6,258 nt of DNA from Planctomycetota bacterium (GTDB taxonomy: Bacteria > Planctomycetota > Phycisphaerae > Phycisphaerales > SM1A02): NCBI GenBank assembly GCA_009924765.1, contig RFQW01000106.1:1-6258 (forward strand). Direction: 5' to 3'. Shown piece by piece: positions 1-5,372 of this stretch (its first letter is position 1; each line of letters starts with the position of its first letter). Both the position numbers and the translations under genes were made by a program. The notes below the pieces were generated by a model. That model made no database searches, was not told the DNA's origin, and worked only from the letters and a program-made list of their open reading frames with translations.

Positions 1-553
1 TCGAAGCGCCACAGCATGGGCGTGGCCGCGCCGCCCCAATCCTGCAGATAGCTGGCGCGTGCATGGCGAATGGTGCCAAGGCGCCCTTCCGTGACCAGCT
101 GCCGCACCAGACCGATGGCCGGGCAGCGCCGATAGTTGAACCACACGAAGGTGCGCGCCTTCGAAGCGCGCGCCGCATCACGCATGGCGCGCGCGTGGCC
201 CAGCGATCCCGCCAGCGGCTTTTCGCACGCCACATGCTTGCCCGCCTGCAGCGCCGCGATGGCGATGGGCGCGTGCAGATGGTTCGGCGTGAGTACATCC
301 ACCAGATGCACCTTCGGGTCGCGCACCAGCGCTTCCCAGGTGGGTGCGGTGGTCGCCACTTCCCAGCGCTCGGCGAATGCGCGAGCGGCCGCGCGATCGC
401 GGCCCGCCACGCACTGCAGTCGCGGATCAGGTCGAAGAAGCATGGCGCCTGACGCCACGCATTGGCGTGCGCGCGACCCATGAACTTGGTGCCCACCAGT
501 CCGATGCCGAGTTCCGTCGTCTTCGAGCCACGCTTCGACTTGCTTGCTGCCAT
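1..553 (-). CDS. Gfo/Idh/MocA family oxidoreductase, N-terminal part, frame broken near 428, truncated by window edge
   Basis: Probable NAD(P)-dependent oxidoreductase acting on a sugar or similar polyol in the cytoplasm; the substrate cannot be told. From the ATG at 553 the protein reads a short basic lead (MAASKSKRGSK), then a Rossmann start GIGLVGTKFMGRAHANAW, and then FFDL. After that the frame is lost. In the frame shifted by one base, clear family sequence resumes from 428 to the window start without a stop: DPRLQCVAGRD, LVDVLTPNHLHAPIAIAAL, the CEKPLAGS motif with the catalytic-region lysine, and FVWFNYRRCPAIGLVRQL. One extra G on the minus strand, turning CTGATCC into CTGGATCC, joins the halves as FFDLDPRLQ. 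About 183 residues are present of a family length near 350-400; the C-terminal substrate domain lies outside the window. A GGAG sits 5 bases before the ATG. The gene is divergent from the repeat protein at 655. The family call is firm. Whether the break is a true mutation or an assembly error is open. Confidence 0.85.
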   Translation of the reverse strand, partial: MAASKSKRGSKTTELGIGLVGTKFMGRAHANAWRQAPCFFDLIRDCSAWRAAIARPLAHSPSAGKWRPPHPPGKRWCATRRCIWWMYSRRTICTRPSPSRRCRRASMWRAKSRWRDRWATRAPCVMRRALRRRAPSCGSTIGAARPSVWCGSWSRKGALAPFAMHAPAICRIGAARPRPCCGAS

Positions 554-558
554 GCCTG

Positions 559-562
559 CTCC
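559..562 (-). promoter_or_regulatory. Shine-Dalgarno GGAG of the oxidoreductase gene
   Basis: On the minus strand GGAG ends 5 bases before the ATG at 553. It supports that start, which also places the Rossmann glycines at the usual distance from the N-terminus. Confidence 0.5.
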
Positions 563-624
563 GATGCCGATGCGCCGCGCCGATGGTTGGCTCGCCGCTG
601 CGCGACCATGCACGGCGATTTCCC

Positions 625-631
625 TATGCTA
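625..631. promoter_or_regulatory. Candidate shared -10 element TATGCTA in the divergent intergenic region
   Basis: The plus strand reads TATGCT (625-630), matching TATAAT at four positions including the first T, the A and the last T. It ends 24 bases before the ATG at 655. The minus strand of the same site reads TAGCAT (631-626), the box that recurs near other starts in this window, here about 70 bases upstream of the oxidoreductase start. No convincing -35 hexamer is visible on either strand. The 554-654 gap holds nothing else recognisable apart from the two ribosome binding sites. Confidence 0.4.
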
Positions 632-642
632 CGGCCAACTTC

Positions 643-647
643 AGGAG
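643..647 (+). promoter_or_regulatory. Shine-Dalgarno AGGAG of the repeat-protein gene
   Basis: AGGAG ends 7 bases before the ATG at 655. This selects that start over an upstream in-frame start at 544, which would add residues with no family character. Confidence 0.7.
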
Positions 648-654
648 CCCTCGC

Positions 655-1209
655 ATGACCAGCACCCACGACCGTCTCGATCGCATCGAACTCGAACTCG
701 CCACGCTTCGACGCAGCCATGCACGGTGGCGCGCCACCGCGATGGCGGCGATCGCGCTGGCGAGCGTGGGTGTGCTCACGGGCCTGGCCGCCGATCCCAT
801 CACCAAGCTCATCCGCGCCTCGCGCATCGAGCTGGTGGATGACAACGGCAAGGTGAGCGTGGCGCTGAGCGCCAGCGAACAGGGCGGACAGATCGACATC
901 TGGGCCAAGGGCGGCGCCAACGTGGGTCGCCTGGCGGCCAGCGAATCGGGCGGCGACCTGTCGCTGTGGAACACCGCGGGCAAGCCCGTCACCGGCGTGT
1001 ATGCCAGTTCGGGCGGCGGCCGCATCGAGGTGTCGCGCGGCGACGGCGAACTGGCGGGCTATCTGGAAGCCACTGCCGACGGCAGCGATCTGGCGCTCAG
1101 CCGCGCCGGTAACGAGCAGGCCGCGGCGCGCCTTCGCGTGAACAAGGATGGCTCTGAAGCGCTGCTCGCGAAGGCGGACACCAACACCATCATGATGTTC
1201 GCGGCGTGA
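655..1209 (+). CDS. Membrane-anchored tandem-repeat protein, N-terminal part (frame broken at its 3' end)
   Basis: I recognise no named function. Residues 8-22 form a short charged amphipathic helix (LDRIELELATLRRSH). Residues 27-46 (ATAMAAIALASVGVLTGLAA) form one transmembrane segment or uncleaved signal anchor, so the rest probably lies outside the cytoplasm. From residue 58 (IELVDDNGK) the protein consists of back-to-back units of 22-23 residues. Each opens with an alternating hydrophobic strand, has N-x-x-G-K or similar near the middle, and closes with GG or GS. This pattern suggests a beta-solenoid or beta-sheet stack. The frame stops at TGA 1207-1209 in the middle of the sixth unit. The same repeat continues in register in the next frame at 1206, so this is most likely the first 184 residues of a single protein of about 401 residues. 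AGGAG and a TATGCT box precede it. The interrupted unit argues against 184 residues being the natural length. Confidence 0.8.
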   Translation: MTSTHDRLDRIELELATLRRSHARWRATAMAAIALASVGVLTGLAADPITKLIRASRIELVDDNGKVSVALSASEQGGQIDIWAKGGANVGRLAASESGGDLSLWNTAGKPVTGVYASSGGGRIEVSRGDGELAGYLEATADGSDLALSRAGNEQAAARLRVNKDGSEALLAKADTNTIMMFAA

Positions 1210-1823
1210 CGCCGAAGGGATCGGGCGTGAGCATCGTGGGTCAGAACGACGCCGAGGTGGCCTACTTCGGCAGCGACCAGAACCGCGCGGGCATGCTGCG
1301 CCTTGGCAACGCCGCCGGCAGCACCATGCTGGAAGCTGGCGTGGGTGATCATGGCGGCGAACTGCTGGCCCGCAACACCACCGGTCAGGGCGGCGCGCTG
1401 ATCGGCAACGGCGACAACGGCGGATTCATGGACATGCGCAACGGCGACGGCAAGGCCGTGGCCAGCCTGGCCGTGCAGCCCAACGGCGGCGGCGTGGCGT
1501 CGGTGTGCTACGCCAGCGGACAGGTGGCCGCACTCATGGATCAGGGCAAGGATGAAAGCGGCACCGTGCAGGTGTTCGCGGGCGCCAACCGCATGGCGGC
1601 ACTTGGTGGCAGCAAGACCGGCGGTCTGCTGAATCTGTTCAACATGAAGGGCAAGGCCGTGTTCGTGGCGGGCAGCGCCAGCGATGGCACCGGTGGCATC
1701 CTGAGCGTGCGCAGCGGCGACGGCACGCAGGTGGTGCGCGCCAGCGCCGAGCCCGCGCCCGAGGTGGCCGTGTACAGCAACGATGGTCAGCAGAAGCGCG
1801 TGATCAGCGCGCCAACGCCCGGC
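826..1823 (+). repeat. About fifteen tandem protein repeats of 20-24 residues, spanning the frame break
   Basis: Unit starts read, in order: IELVDDNGK, IDIWAKGGA, LSLWNTAGK, IEVSRGDGE, LALSRAGNE, ALLAKADTN, VSIVGQNDA, LRLGNAAGS, LLARNTTGQ, MDMRNGDGK, ASVCYASGQ, VQVFAGANR, LNLFNMKGK, LSVRSGDGT, VAVYSNDGQ. Unit lengths by count are 22, 22, 22, 22, 23, 23, 23, 22, 22, 23, 23, 21, 24, 21 and 20. Most end in GG, GS or a related glycine turn. The sixth unit keeps its 23-residue length only if one base is restored at 1203-1207. The units have diverged, so this is an old protein-level repeat rather than a recent DNA duplication. Confidence 0.8.
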
Positions 1824-1859
1824 ACGGCAGCGAACGCACCGGCCACGCCTGCACCCTGA
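1206..1859 (+). CDS. Tandem-repeat protein, C-terminal part (continuation of the gene at 655 in a shifted frame)
   Basis: This 217-codon frame opens with a GTG at 1206 that overlaps the previous stop as GTGA. It holds repeat units 7 to 15, from VSIVGQNDAEVAYFG to VAVYSNDGQQKR. A proline/alanine/threonine-rich tail of about 15 residues follows (SAPTPGTAANAPATPAP). It has no signal peptide or membrane segment and no Shine-Dalgarno sequence close to the GTG. It begins inside a repeat unit, so it makes little sense as a separate protein. Adding one G (GGCGTGACG to GGCGGTGACG) fuses it to the upstream frame with the repeat register intact. A real translationally coupled second cistron through GTGA is the alternative, which I think less likely. 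It ends 36 bases from the convergent gene at 1896. Confidence 0.75.
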   Translation: MTPKGSGVSIVGQNDAEVAYFGSDQNRAGMLRLGNAAGSTMLEAGVGDHGGELLARNTTGQGGALIGNGDNGGFMDMRNGDGKAVASLAVQPNGGGVASVCYASGQVAALMDQGKDESGTVQVFAGANRMAALGGSKTGGLLNLFNMKGKAVFVAGSASDGTGGILSVRSGDGTQVVRASAEPAPEVAVYSNDGQQKRVISAPTPGTAANAPATPAP

Positions 1860-1895
1860 GATTTCGGATTCAACGACTCGGCAATCGGCCGCGCC

Positions 1896-1912
1896 TCACG
1901 CCACCGGCGTGA
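1896..1912. other. Small inverted repeat at the convergent gene ends
   Basis: TCACGCC, a three-base loop ACC, and GGCGTGA form a perfect seven-base stem. It contains the stop codon of the minus-strand gene and lies 36 bases after the plus-strand stop. No T-run follows on either strand, so it does not look like a standard intrinsic terminator. The remaining gap, 1860-1895, shows nothing recognisable. Confidence 0.3.
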
Positions 1913-2300
1913 AAGTGATGCCGCTCTGCACGTAGAAGTTCACCATGTCGCCGGCCGTGAACTCGGTGGCCTGCTGGCCATCGAACGGCTCCACCCACAT
2001 GGGCACCACCACATCGCACAGCAGGCGGTTGCTGGCCTGATCCACGCCGCGCACCACACCCTGCACGATGCGAGGCTGACCCATGATGGGCTCGATGAAA
2101 CCACCGCCCGCGTCGGCCTTGTGCATGCGCAGCGCCTTGGCGTGAATGTGACCCTTGATGCGCTTGCCGGGGTGCACCGCGGTGGCGCCGCCCTGCGCGA
2201 AGCGCAGACGGTATTCGGTGCCGGGAACGGAGATGGTGATCTCGCTGCCGTTGGCCGACTCGAGCACACCACGAACCAGATCGCTTTCAACGCCTTGCAT
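1896..2300 (-). CDS. Unrecognised 134-residue protein, predicted all-beta, possible internal duplication
   Basis: I do not recognise the family. The ATG at 2300 gives a soluble protein with no signal peptide or membrane segment, rich in valine, glycine and alternating hydrophobic residues. The halves look alike in layout. Residues 9-60 start VRGVLESANGSEITISVP and end GKRIKGHIHAKALRM. Residues 79-130 start VQGVVRGVDQASNRLLCDV and end GDMVNFYVQSGITF. Two small beta-barrels of the OB or PilZ kind are one guess, from pattern only. A longer frame extends upstream of 2300, but it runs through the intergenic gap and antisense over the DUF6265-like gene with low-complexity sequence, so I reject it. 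There is no Shine-Dalgarno sequence; TAGCAT ends 8 bases before the ATG, suggesting a leaderless transcript. The gene is divergent from the one at 2382 and convergent with the repeat gene. Confidence 0.75.
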   Translation of the reverse strand: MQGVESDLVRGVLESANGSEITISVPGTEYRLRFAQGGATAVHPGKRIKGHIHAKALRMHKADAGGGFIEPIMGQPRIVQGVVRGVDQASNRLLCDVVVPMWVEPFDGQQATEFTAGDMVNFYVQSGITFTPVA

Positions 2301-2308
2301 GGGTCGGA

Positions 2309-2314
2309 ATGCTA
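2309..2314 (-). promoter_or_regulatory. Candidate -10 box TAGCAT, leaderless start of the 134-residue protein
   Basis: On the minus strand TAGCAT matches TATAAT at positions 1, 2, 5 and 6. It is followed by 8 bases and then the ATG at 2300. A -10 box at that distance would place transcription initiation within a base or two of the ATG. No Shine-Dalgarno sequence is present. No clear -35 is visible. Confidence 0.5.
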
Positions 2315-2368
2315 GCGGATCAAGCGAAACCCTTGCACGCCGCGCGCCGGCGGCGGATTGGGTTGCAG

Positions 2369-2374
2369 TAGCAT
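2369..2374 (+). promoter_or_regulatory. Candidate -10 box TAGCAT, leaderless start of the DUF6265-like gene
   Basis: TAGCAT is followed by 7 bases and then the ATG at 2382. No purine-rich ribosome binding site lies in the preceding 20 bases. With the box at 2309-2314 on the other strand it makes the 81-base gap 2301-2381 a compact divergent promoter region. Confidence 0.5.
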
Positions 2375-2381
2375 CGCCGAA

Positions 2382-2981
2382 ATGCGCCCCACCACCATGC
2401 TTGCCGCTCTCTCGCTCGCCGTTGCCAGCACCTTCGCCATCGCCGATGACGACAAGAAGGCCCCCGCAACGCCGCCCGCCGCGGCTGCCGACGCCAAGCC
2501 CACCGCGCCCAAGGTCGCCAAGGCACTTGCACCGCTCGCCTTCCTGGAAGGCCGCTGGACGCAGAATCAGGCCAACGGCGCCATGATCGAGGAGCACTGG
2601 ATGGCCCCGCGCGGCAAAAGCATGGTGGCCACCTTCCGCCGCACGCTGGGCAACGGCGCCACGCCCTTCTACGAGTTCACGCAGATCATGGCCGAGAAGG
2701 ACATGGTCATCCTGCGCCAGATGCACGTGCACGGCAACTTCGAGCCCGATCCCAAGCGCACCGACCTGATGCGCCTGAAGCTGGACAAGGTGGAGGACAA
2801 CAGCGCCACCTTCGTGCCGGTGGAAGAGCCGCTGAAGGCGAACGCGCAGGACATGGCCAGCATCAACTACACGCTGAAGGACGCCAACACGCTGGTGCTC
2901 ACGGTGACGCCGAATGCACCCAAGGATCCGGCCAAGCCCGCGGAGAAGCCGCTGGTGTTCACCATGACGCGCATGCCCTGA
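2382..2981 (+). CDS. Secreted DUF6265-like protein
   Basis: Exported protein of unknown function, 199 residues. Residues 1-21 form a signal peptide with hydrophobic core MLAALSLAVASTFAIA and an AIA cleavage site before DDDKK. Residues 22-48 are a flexible Ala/Pro/Lys-rich linker. The domain starts at about residue 50 with LAFLEGRWTQ, followed by MIEEHWMAPRGKSMVATFRR and FYEFTQI. These match the DUF6265 pattern, in which a W-x-x-x-x-x-x-x-x-x-EEHW-x-x-P-x-G-x-x-M layout is typical and a calycin-like beta barrel is expected. The C-terminal strands contain INYTLKDANTLVLTVT. A TTG start at 2358 in the same frame would put eight extra residues before the signal peptide and include the TAGCAT box, so ATG 2382 is preferred. 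The gene stops 10 bases from the convergent pabA. The family call is by memory of the motif; ligand and role are unknown. Confidence 0.8.
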   Translation: MRPTTMLAALSLAVASTFAIADDDKKAPATPPAAAADAKPTAPKVAKALAPLAFLEGRWTQNQANGAMIEEHWMAPRGKSMVATFRRTLGNGATPFYEFTQIMAEKDMVILRQMHVHGNFEPDPKRTDLMRLKLDKVEDNSATFVPVEEPLKANAQDMASINYTLKDANTLVLTVTPNAPKDPAKPAEKPLVFTMTRMP

Positions 2982-2991
2982 GCGGCGCGCG

Positions 2992-3576
2992 TCAGCCCAT
3001 CGCCAGGAAGTTGGCCAGCAGCGCCGGACCCGCGTCGGTCATGAAGCTCTCGGGGTGGAACTGCACGCCTTCGAGCGGCTTGGCGCCGGGCGGCGCCTTC
3101 CAGCGAAGCCCCATGATCACGCCATCGGCGGTGCGCGCGCTCACCTCGAAATCCGCCGACACCGTGGCCGGATCCACCACCAGCGAGTGGTAGCGCATGG
3201 CGGTGAAGGGATTGGGCAAGCCCGCGTACACGCCCTTGCCGTCGTGATGCACCTGACTGGTCTTGCCGTGCATGGGCGCGTCGGCGCGCTGCACCGTCAT
3301 GCCGTGGCAGTCGCCGATGGTCTGGTGACCAAGGCACACGCCAAGCACCGGAATGCGCCCACGAAAGTGCTGGATCATGCGCGCACTCACCCCCGCCTGC
3401 TTGGGCGTGCAGGGCCCGGGCGAGATCACCAGGTGCGTGGGCTTCAGCGCGTCGGCCGCGGCCTCGTCGATGGCGTCGTTGCGCACCACCTCCACGCGAA
3501 GGCCCGGGCGCACTTCCTGCATGCGGTGCACCAGGTTCCAGGTGAAGGAGTCGTAGTTGTCGATCAGCAGGACCAC
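2992..3576 (-). CDS. pabA: Anthranilate/aminodeoxychorismate synthase glutamine amidotransferase (component II)
   Basis: Class I glutamine amidotransferase that hydrolyses glutamine and channels ammonia to a chorismate-using partner (PabB for folate or TrpE for tryptophan), in the cytoplasm. The 194-residue length is typical of the stand-alone subunit. It begins VLLIDNYDSFTWNLVH, has the oxyanion-site motif SPGPCTPKQAG (52-62), the nucleophile elbow GVCLGHQTIG with Cys81, the HGKTSQVHHDG segment (103-113), RYHSLVV (128-134), and the His174/Glu176 dyad in GVQFHPES. All catalytic residues are present. The start is GTG at 3576: an in-frame TAG lies five codons upstream and no ATG lies between. 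No Shine-Dalgarno sequence; TAGCAT ends 9 bases before the GTG. It follows the DUF1444 gene by 19 bases on the same strand. No partner subunit is in the window, so trpG and pabA cannot be told apart; the symbol is for the amphibolic type. Confidence 0.93.
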   Translation of the reverse strand: MVLLIDNYDSFTWNLVHRMQEVRPGLRVEVVRNDAIDEAAADALKPTHLVISPGPCTPKQAGVSARMIQHFRGRIPVLGVCLGHQTIGDCHGMTVQRADAPMHGKTSQVHHDGKGVYAGLPNPFTAMRYHSLVVDPATVSADFEVSARTADGVIMGLRWKAPPGAKPLEGVQFHPESFMTDAGPALLANFLAMG

Positions 3577-3585
3577 GATGGCCCG

Positions 3586-3591
3586 ATGCTA
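3586..3591 (-). promoter_or_regulatory. Candidate -10 box TAGCAT, leaderless start of pabA
   Basis: On the minus strand TAGCAT lies 4 bases after the TGA of the DUF1444 gene and 9 bases before the GTG of pabA, inside a 19-base gap. It would allow pabA to be transcribed apart from its upstream neighbour, with the mRNA starting close to the start codon. Confidence 0.45.
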
Positions 3592-3595
3592 GCCG

Positions 3596-4393
3596 TCACG
3601 CCGCCTCGCGCGTGCCCGCCACGCCGTCGCGCGTCACGATGAACAGCGCGTCGGTGATGGGGTACGGCAGCCGCTTGAAGTCGCGCAGCACGCGCTGCTG
3701 CACCTTGTCCACGAATTCGGGCGGGTCGCAGCTGATGGCCACGAACATGTCGCGCGCCGGCGTGGCCACGAAGAAGTCGCCATGCATCTGCGGTGCCAGC
3801 GTGCTGTGCAGCGTGTTCAGCAGCAGGCGCGCGGCGTCGTAGCCATCGAGCACGCTCACGATGGCCGCGCGGCCACCGGTCTCGCTTTCCACCAGCTTCA
3901 CCTTCAGGTCGGGCTGGTAGCGCGCCAGATTCTCGCGGGACAACCGCTCCAGATCGTCGGCATCCACGCCCCAGCGCACCATCTGCTCCACGGTCACGCT
4001 CACGGTCACGTCGGGCATGTCCACCACGAACACGATCACCGTGTCGTTCACGAACGGAATGTGCGCCACCTGCGCGCGATCCAGATGCTGGAAGATGCTC
4101 AGCGGCTGGATGCGCGGCATGATGCGCGGACGCACCAGCGTGTAGGGCATGGAGGCGTTGCCCATGGCATCGCCTTCCAGCAGCTTCTCGAAGTAGTGGT
4201 GCACGATCTCCAGGCCACGCTCGGGCTCGCGGCTCGCGATGCGCCAGAGGTTCTCCAGACCAAGGTGGCGCCCTTCCAGCACCAGGTCCATGGTTCCGGC
4301 GATCTCGATGCTGCGATCCGGCCAGCGCGCCACGAACACGCGCTGGACCCAGGCGGCGAACTCATCGGAACTGGTTGGAAATGCGTCGCTCAT
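3596..4393 (-). CDS. DUF1444 (YtpQ-like) family protein
   Basis: Function unknown; the family is known from Bacillus YtpQ (UPF0354). The 265-residue protein is soluble and has no signal peptide. The N-terminal helix EFAAWVQRVFVARWPD (11-26) and LVLEGRHLGLENLWR (37-51) precede LVRPRIMP (86-93). The middle has alternating strands VIVFVVDMPDVTVSVTV (119-135). The C-terminal part carries the most family-like stretch: LSRENLARYQPDLKV (151-165), LDGYDAARLLLNTL (182-195) and DFFVATPARDMFVAI (206-220), corresponding to the DGYDASR and ISVPHQDVL regions of YtpQ. The ATG at 4393 has AGGGAGG 6 bases upstream. An in-frame extension to 4537 would run into the kdsA start region and is rejected. It may be cotranscribed with pabA downstream. 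Family call fairly sure; role unknown. Confidence 0.82.
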   Translation of the reverse strand: MSDAFPTSSDEFAAWVQRVFVARWPDRSIEIAGTMDLVLEGRHLGLENLWRIASREPERGLEIVHHYFEKLLEGDAMGNASMPYTLVRPRIMPRIQPLSIFQHLDRAQVAHIPFVNDTVIVFVVDMPDVTVSVTVEQMVRWGVDADDLERLSRENLARYQPDLKVKLVESETGGRAAIVSVLDGYDAARLLLNTLHSTLAPQMHGDFFVATPARDMFVAISCDPPEFVDKVQQRVLRDFKRLPYPITDALFIVTRDGVAGTREAA

Positions 4394-4399
4394 GCCTTG

Positions 4400-4406
4400 C
4401 CTCCCT
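4400..4406 (-). promoter_or_regulatory. Shine-Dalgarno AGGGAGG of the DUF1444 gene
   Basis: A near-perfect anti-16S complement ends 6 bases before the ATG at 4393. It decides the start against a longer in-frame reading and shows that this genome does use Shine-Dalgarno starts. Confidence 0.75.
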
Positions 4407-4421
4407 GCTTCATCGGCTCCA

Positions 4422-4450
4422 TTACGGGGGAACCCAAGCCGTGCTAACTT
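4422..4450 (+). promoter_or_regulatory. Possible kdsA promoter (weak)
   Basis: TTACGG (4422-4427), a 17-base spacer and TAACTT (4445-4450) are the best-spaced pair in the 4394-4517 divergent gap, but both hexamers are poor matches. They would give a leader of about 60 bases. I see nothing else convincing in this gap. Confidence 0.2.
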
Positions 4451-4517
4451 CGATTTCAGGAATGGCCCGCCAAGGCCCTTTCCGGAAGATTTATCGGGTT
4501 TCGAAGGCCCACCAACC

Positions 4518-5360
4518 ATGCCCCACGCCACGCGCATCCTGGAAGACTTCTTCGGCCACCCTCACCGGCGCCTGCTGCTCATTGGCGGCCCCTGCGTGCT
4601 GGAAAGCGACGACATCAACCGCCGCATTGGCCAGACCCTGCGCGAAGCGTGCGCCCGGCTTGGCATCGATTTCTGCTTCAAGGCCAGCTTCGACAAGGCC
4701 AACCGCAGCAGCGGCAAGAGCCATCGCGGCCCGGGCATGCAGGCGGGCCTCGATCGTCTGGCGAAGCTGCGCGAGGAACTCGCCTGCCCCGTCACCAGCG
4801 ATGTGCACGAACCCGAGCAGTGCCTGCCCGCCGCGAAGGTGCTGGACATGCTGCAGGTGCCCGCGTTCCTGTGCCGCCAGACCGACCTGCTGATGGCCGC
4901 CGCCGAGACGGGCCGGCCCGTCAACGTGAAGAAGGGCCAGTTCATGAGCCCGCGCGAGATGCAGAACGTGGTGCGCAAGCTCAGCGAGGGCGGCTGCCGA
5001 CACATCATGGCCACCGAGCGCGGCACCACCTTTGGCTACAACCGGCTGGTGAACGACTTCATCGGCATCGGCGACATGATGGAGCTGGGCCACCCCGTGT
5101 GCTTCGACGTGACGCACAGCACGCAATTGCCTGGCGCCGAGGGCGAACGCACCGGCGGCCGCCCCGAGCGCGCGCCCATGCTGGCCCGCGCCGCGGTGGC
5201 CGCGGGCGTGCACGCGATCTTCCTGGAATGCCATCCCACGCCCAGCGCCGCGCTGAGCGACGCCAGCACCATGCAGCCGCTCGATGCGGTGCCTGCCATG
5301 CTTGCCTCGCTGGTGGCCATCCGCAAGGCGATGGTCGAGAGCGGCTGCTGGCATGTCTAG
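4518..5360 (+). CDS. kdsA: 3-deoxy-D-manno-octulosonate 8-phosphate (KDO-8-P) synthase, metal-dependent type
   Basis: Condenses phosphoenolpyruvate with D-arabinose 5-phosphate to KDO-8-phosphate, a cytoplasmic step toward the KDO of the lipopolysaccharide inner core. The 280 residues form a complete TIM-barrel enzyme. Visible motifs are GGPCVLES (23-30), FKASFDKANRSS (54-65) with the substrate-binding lysines and Asn62, DVHE (95-98), LQVPAFLCRQTDLL (112-125), NVKKGQFMSP (136-145), ERGTTFGYNRLVNDF (167-181) and FDVTHSTQLPG (196-206). Cys26, His200, Glu237 and Asp248 sit where the metal ligands of the Aquifex enzyme lie. The LSDAST motif (246-251) also fits the metal-dependent class, whereas E. 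coli KdsA has Asn in place of the cysteine. The ATG at 4518 has only a weak GAAGG 10 bases upstream. mcsA begins 12 bases after the stop. kdsB, kdsC and kdsD are not nearby. Confidence 0.96.
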   Translation: MPHATRILEDFFGHPHRRLLLIGGPCVLESDDINRRIGQTLREACARLGIDFCFKASFDKANRSSGKSHRGPGMQAGLDRLAKLREELACPVTSDVHEPEQCLPAAKVLDMLQVPAFLCRQTDLLMAAAETGRPVNVKKGQFMSPREMQNVVRKLSEGGCRHIMATERGTTFGYNRLVNDFIGIGDMMELGHPVCFDVTHSTQLPGAEGERTGGRPERAPMLARAAVAAGVHAIFLECHPTPSAALSDASTMQPLDAVPAMLASLVAIRKAMVESGCWHV

Positions 5361-5363
5361 AAT
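5358..5363 (+). promoter_or_regulatory. Candidate -10 box TAGAAT, leaderless start of mcsA, overlapping the kdsA stop
   Basis: TAGAAT matches TATAAT at five of six positions. Its first three bases are the kdsA stop codon. Nine bases separate it from the mcsA ATG at 5373, and no Shine-Dalgarno sequence precedes that ATG. This would give mcsAB its own short or leaderless transcript besides any read-through from kdsA. Confidence 0.5.
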
Positions 5364-5372
5364 GGCCCCGCG

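Noticed and set aside
1206..1209. GTGA overlap as a genuine coupled second cistron
   Set aside because: The junction falls inside a repeat unit, the second part lacks an export signal, and one restored base reconstructs the repeat period. Kept only as an alternative.
826..1823. Tandem repeats considered as a DNA repeat or CRISPR-like array
   Set aside because: The periodicity of about 66-69 bases is a protein-level repeat with strongly diverged DNA; there are no identical repeats or unrelated spacers.
1896..1912. Bidirectional intrinsic terminator
   Set aside because: The stem is perfect but has only seven pairs and no T-run follows on either strand. Listed as an inverted repeat only.
2358..2381. 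TTG start for the DUF6265-like protein
   Set aside because: It would place eight extra residues before a well-formed signal peptide and translate the candidate -10 box; ATG 2382 is the natural start.
2301..2732. N-terminal extension of the 134-residue minus-strand protein to 2732
   Set aside because: It would run antisense through the signal peptide and domain of the secreted gene at 2382 and consists of low-complexity Gly/Arg-rich sequence.
3782..4447. Plus-strand open frame opposite the DUF1444 gene
   Set aside because: Histidine-rich shadow translation with no domain pattern; the opposite strand has recognisable DUF1444 sequence and a strong Shine-Dalgarno sequence.
4239..4517. Upstream extension of kdsA in the same frame
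   Set aside because: The added residues overlap the DUF1444 gene antisense and have no KdsA character; 280 residues from 4518 is the usual family length.
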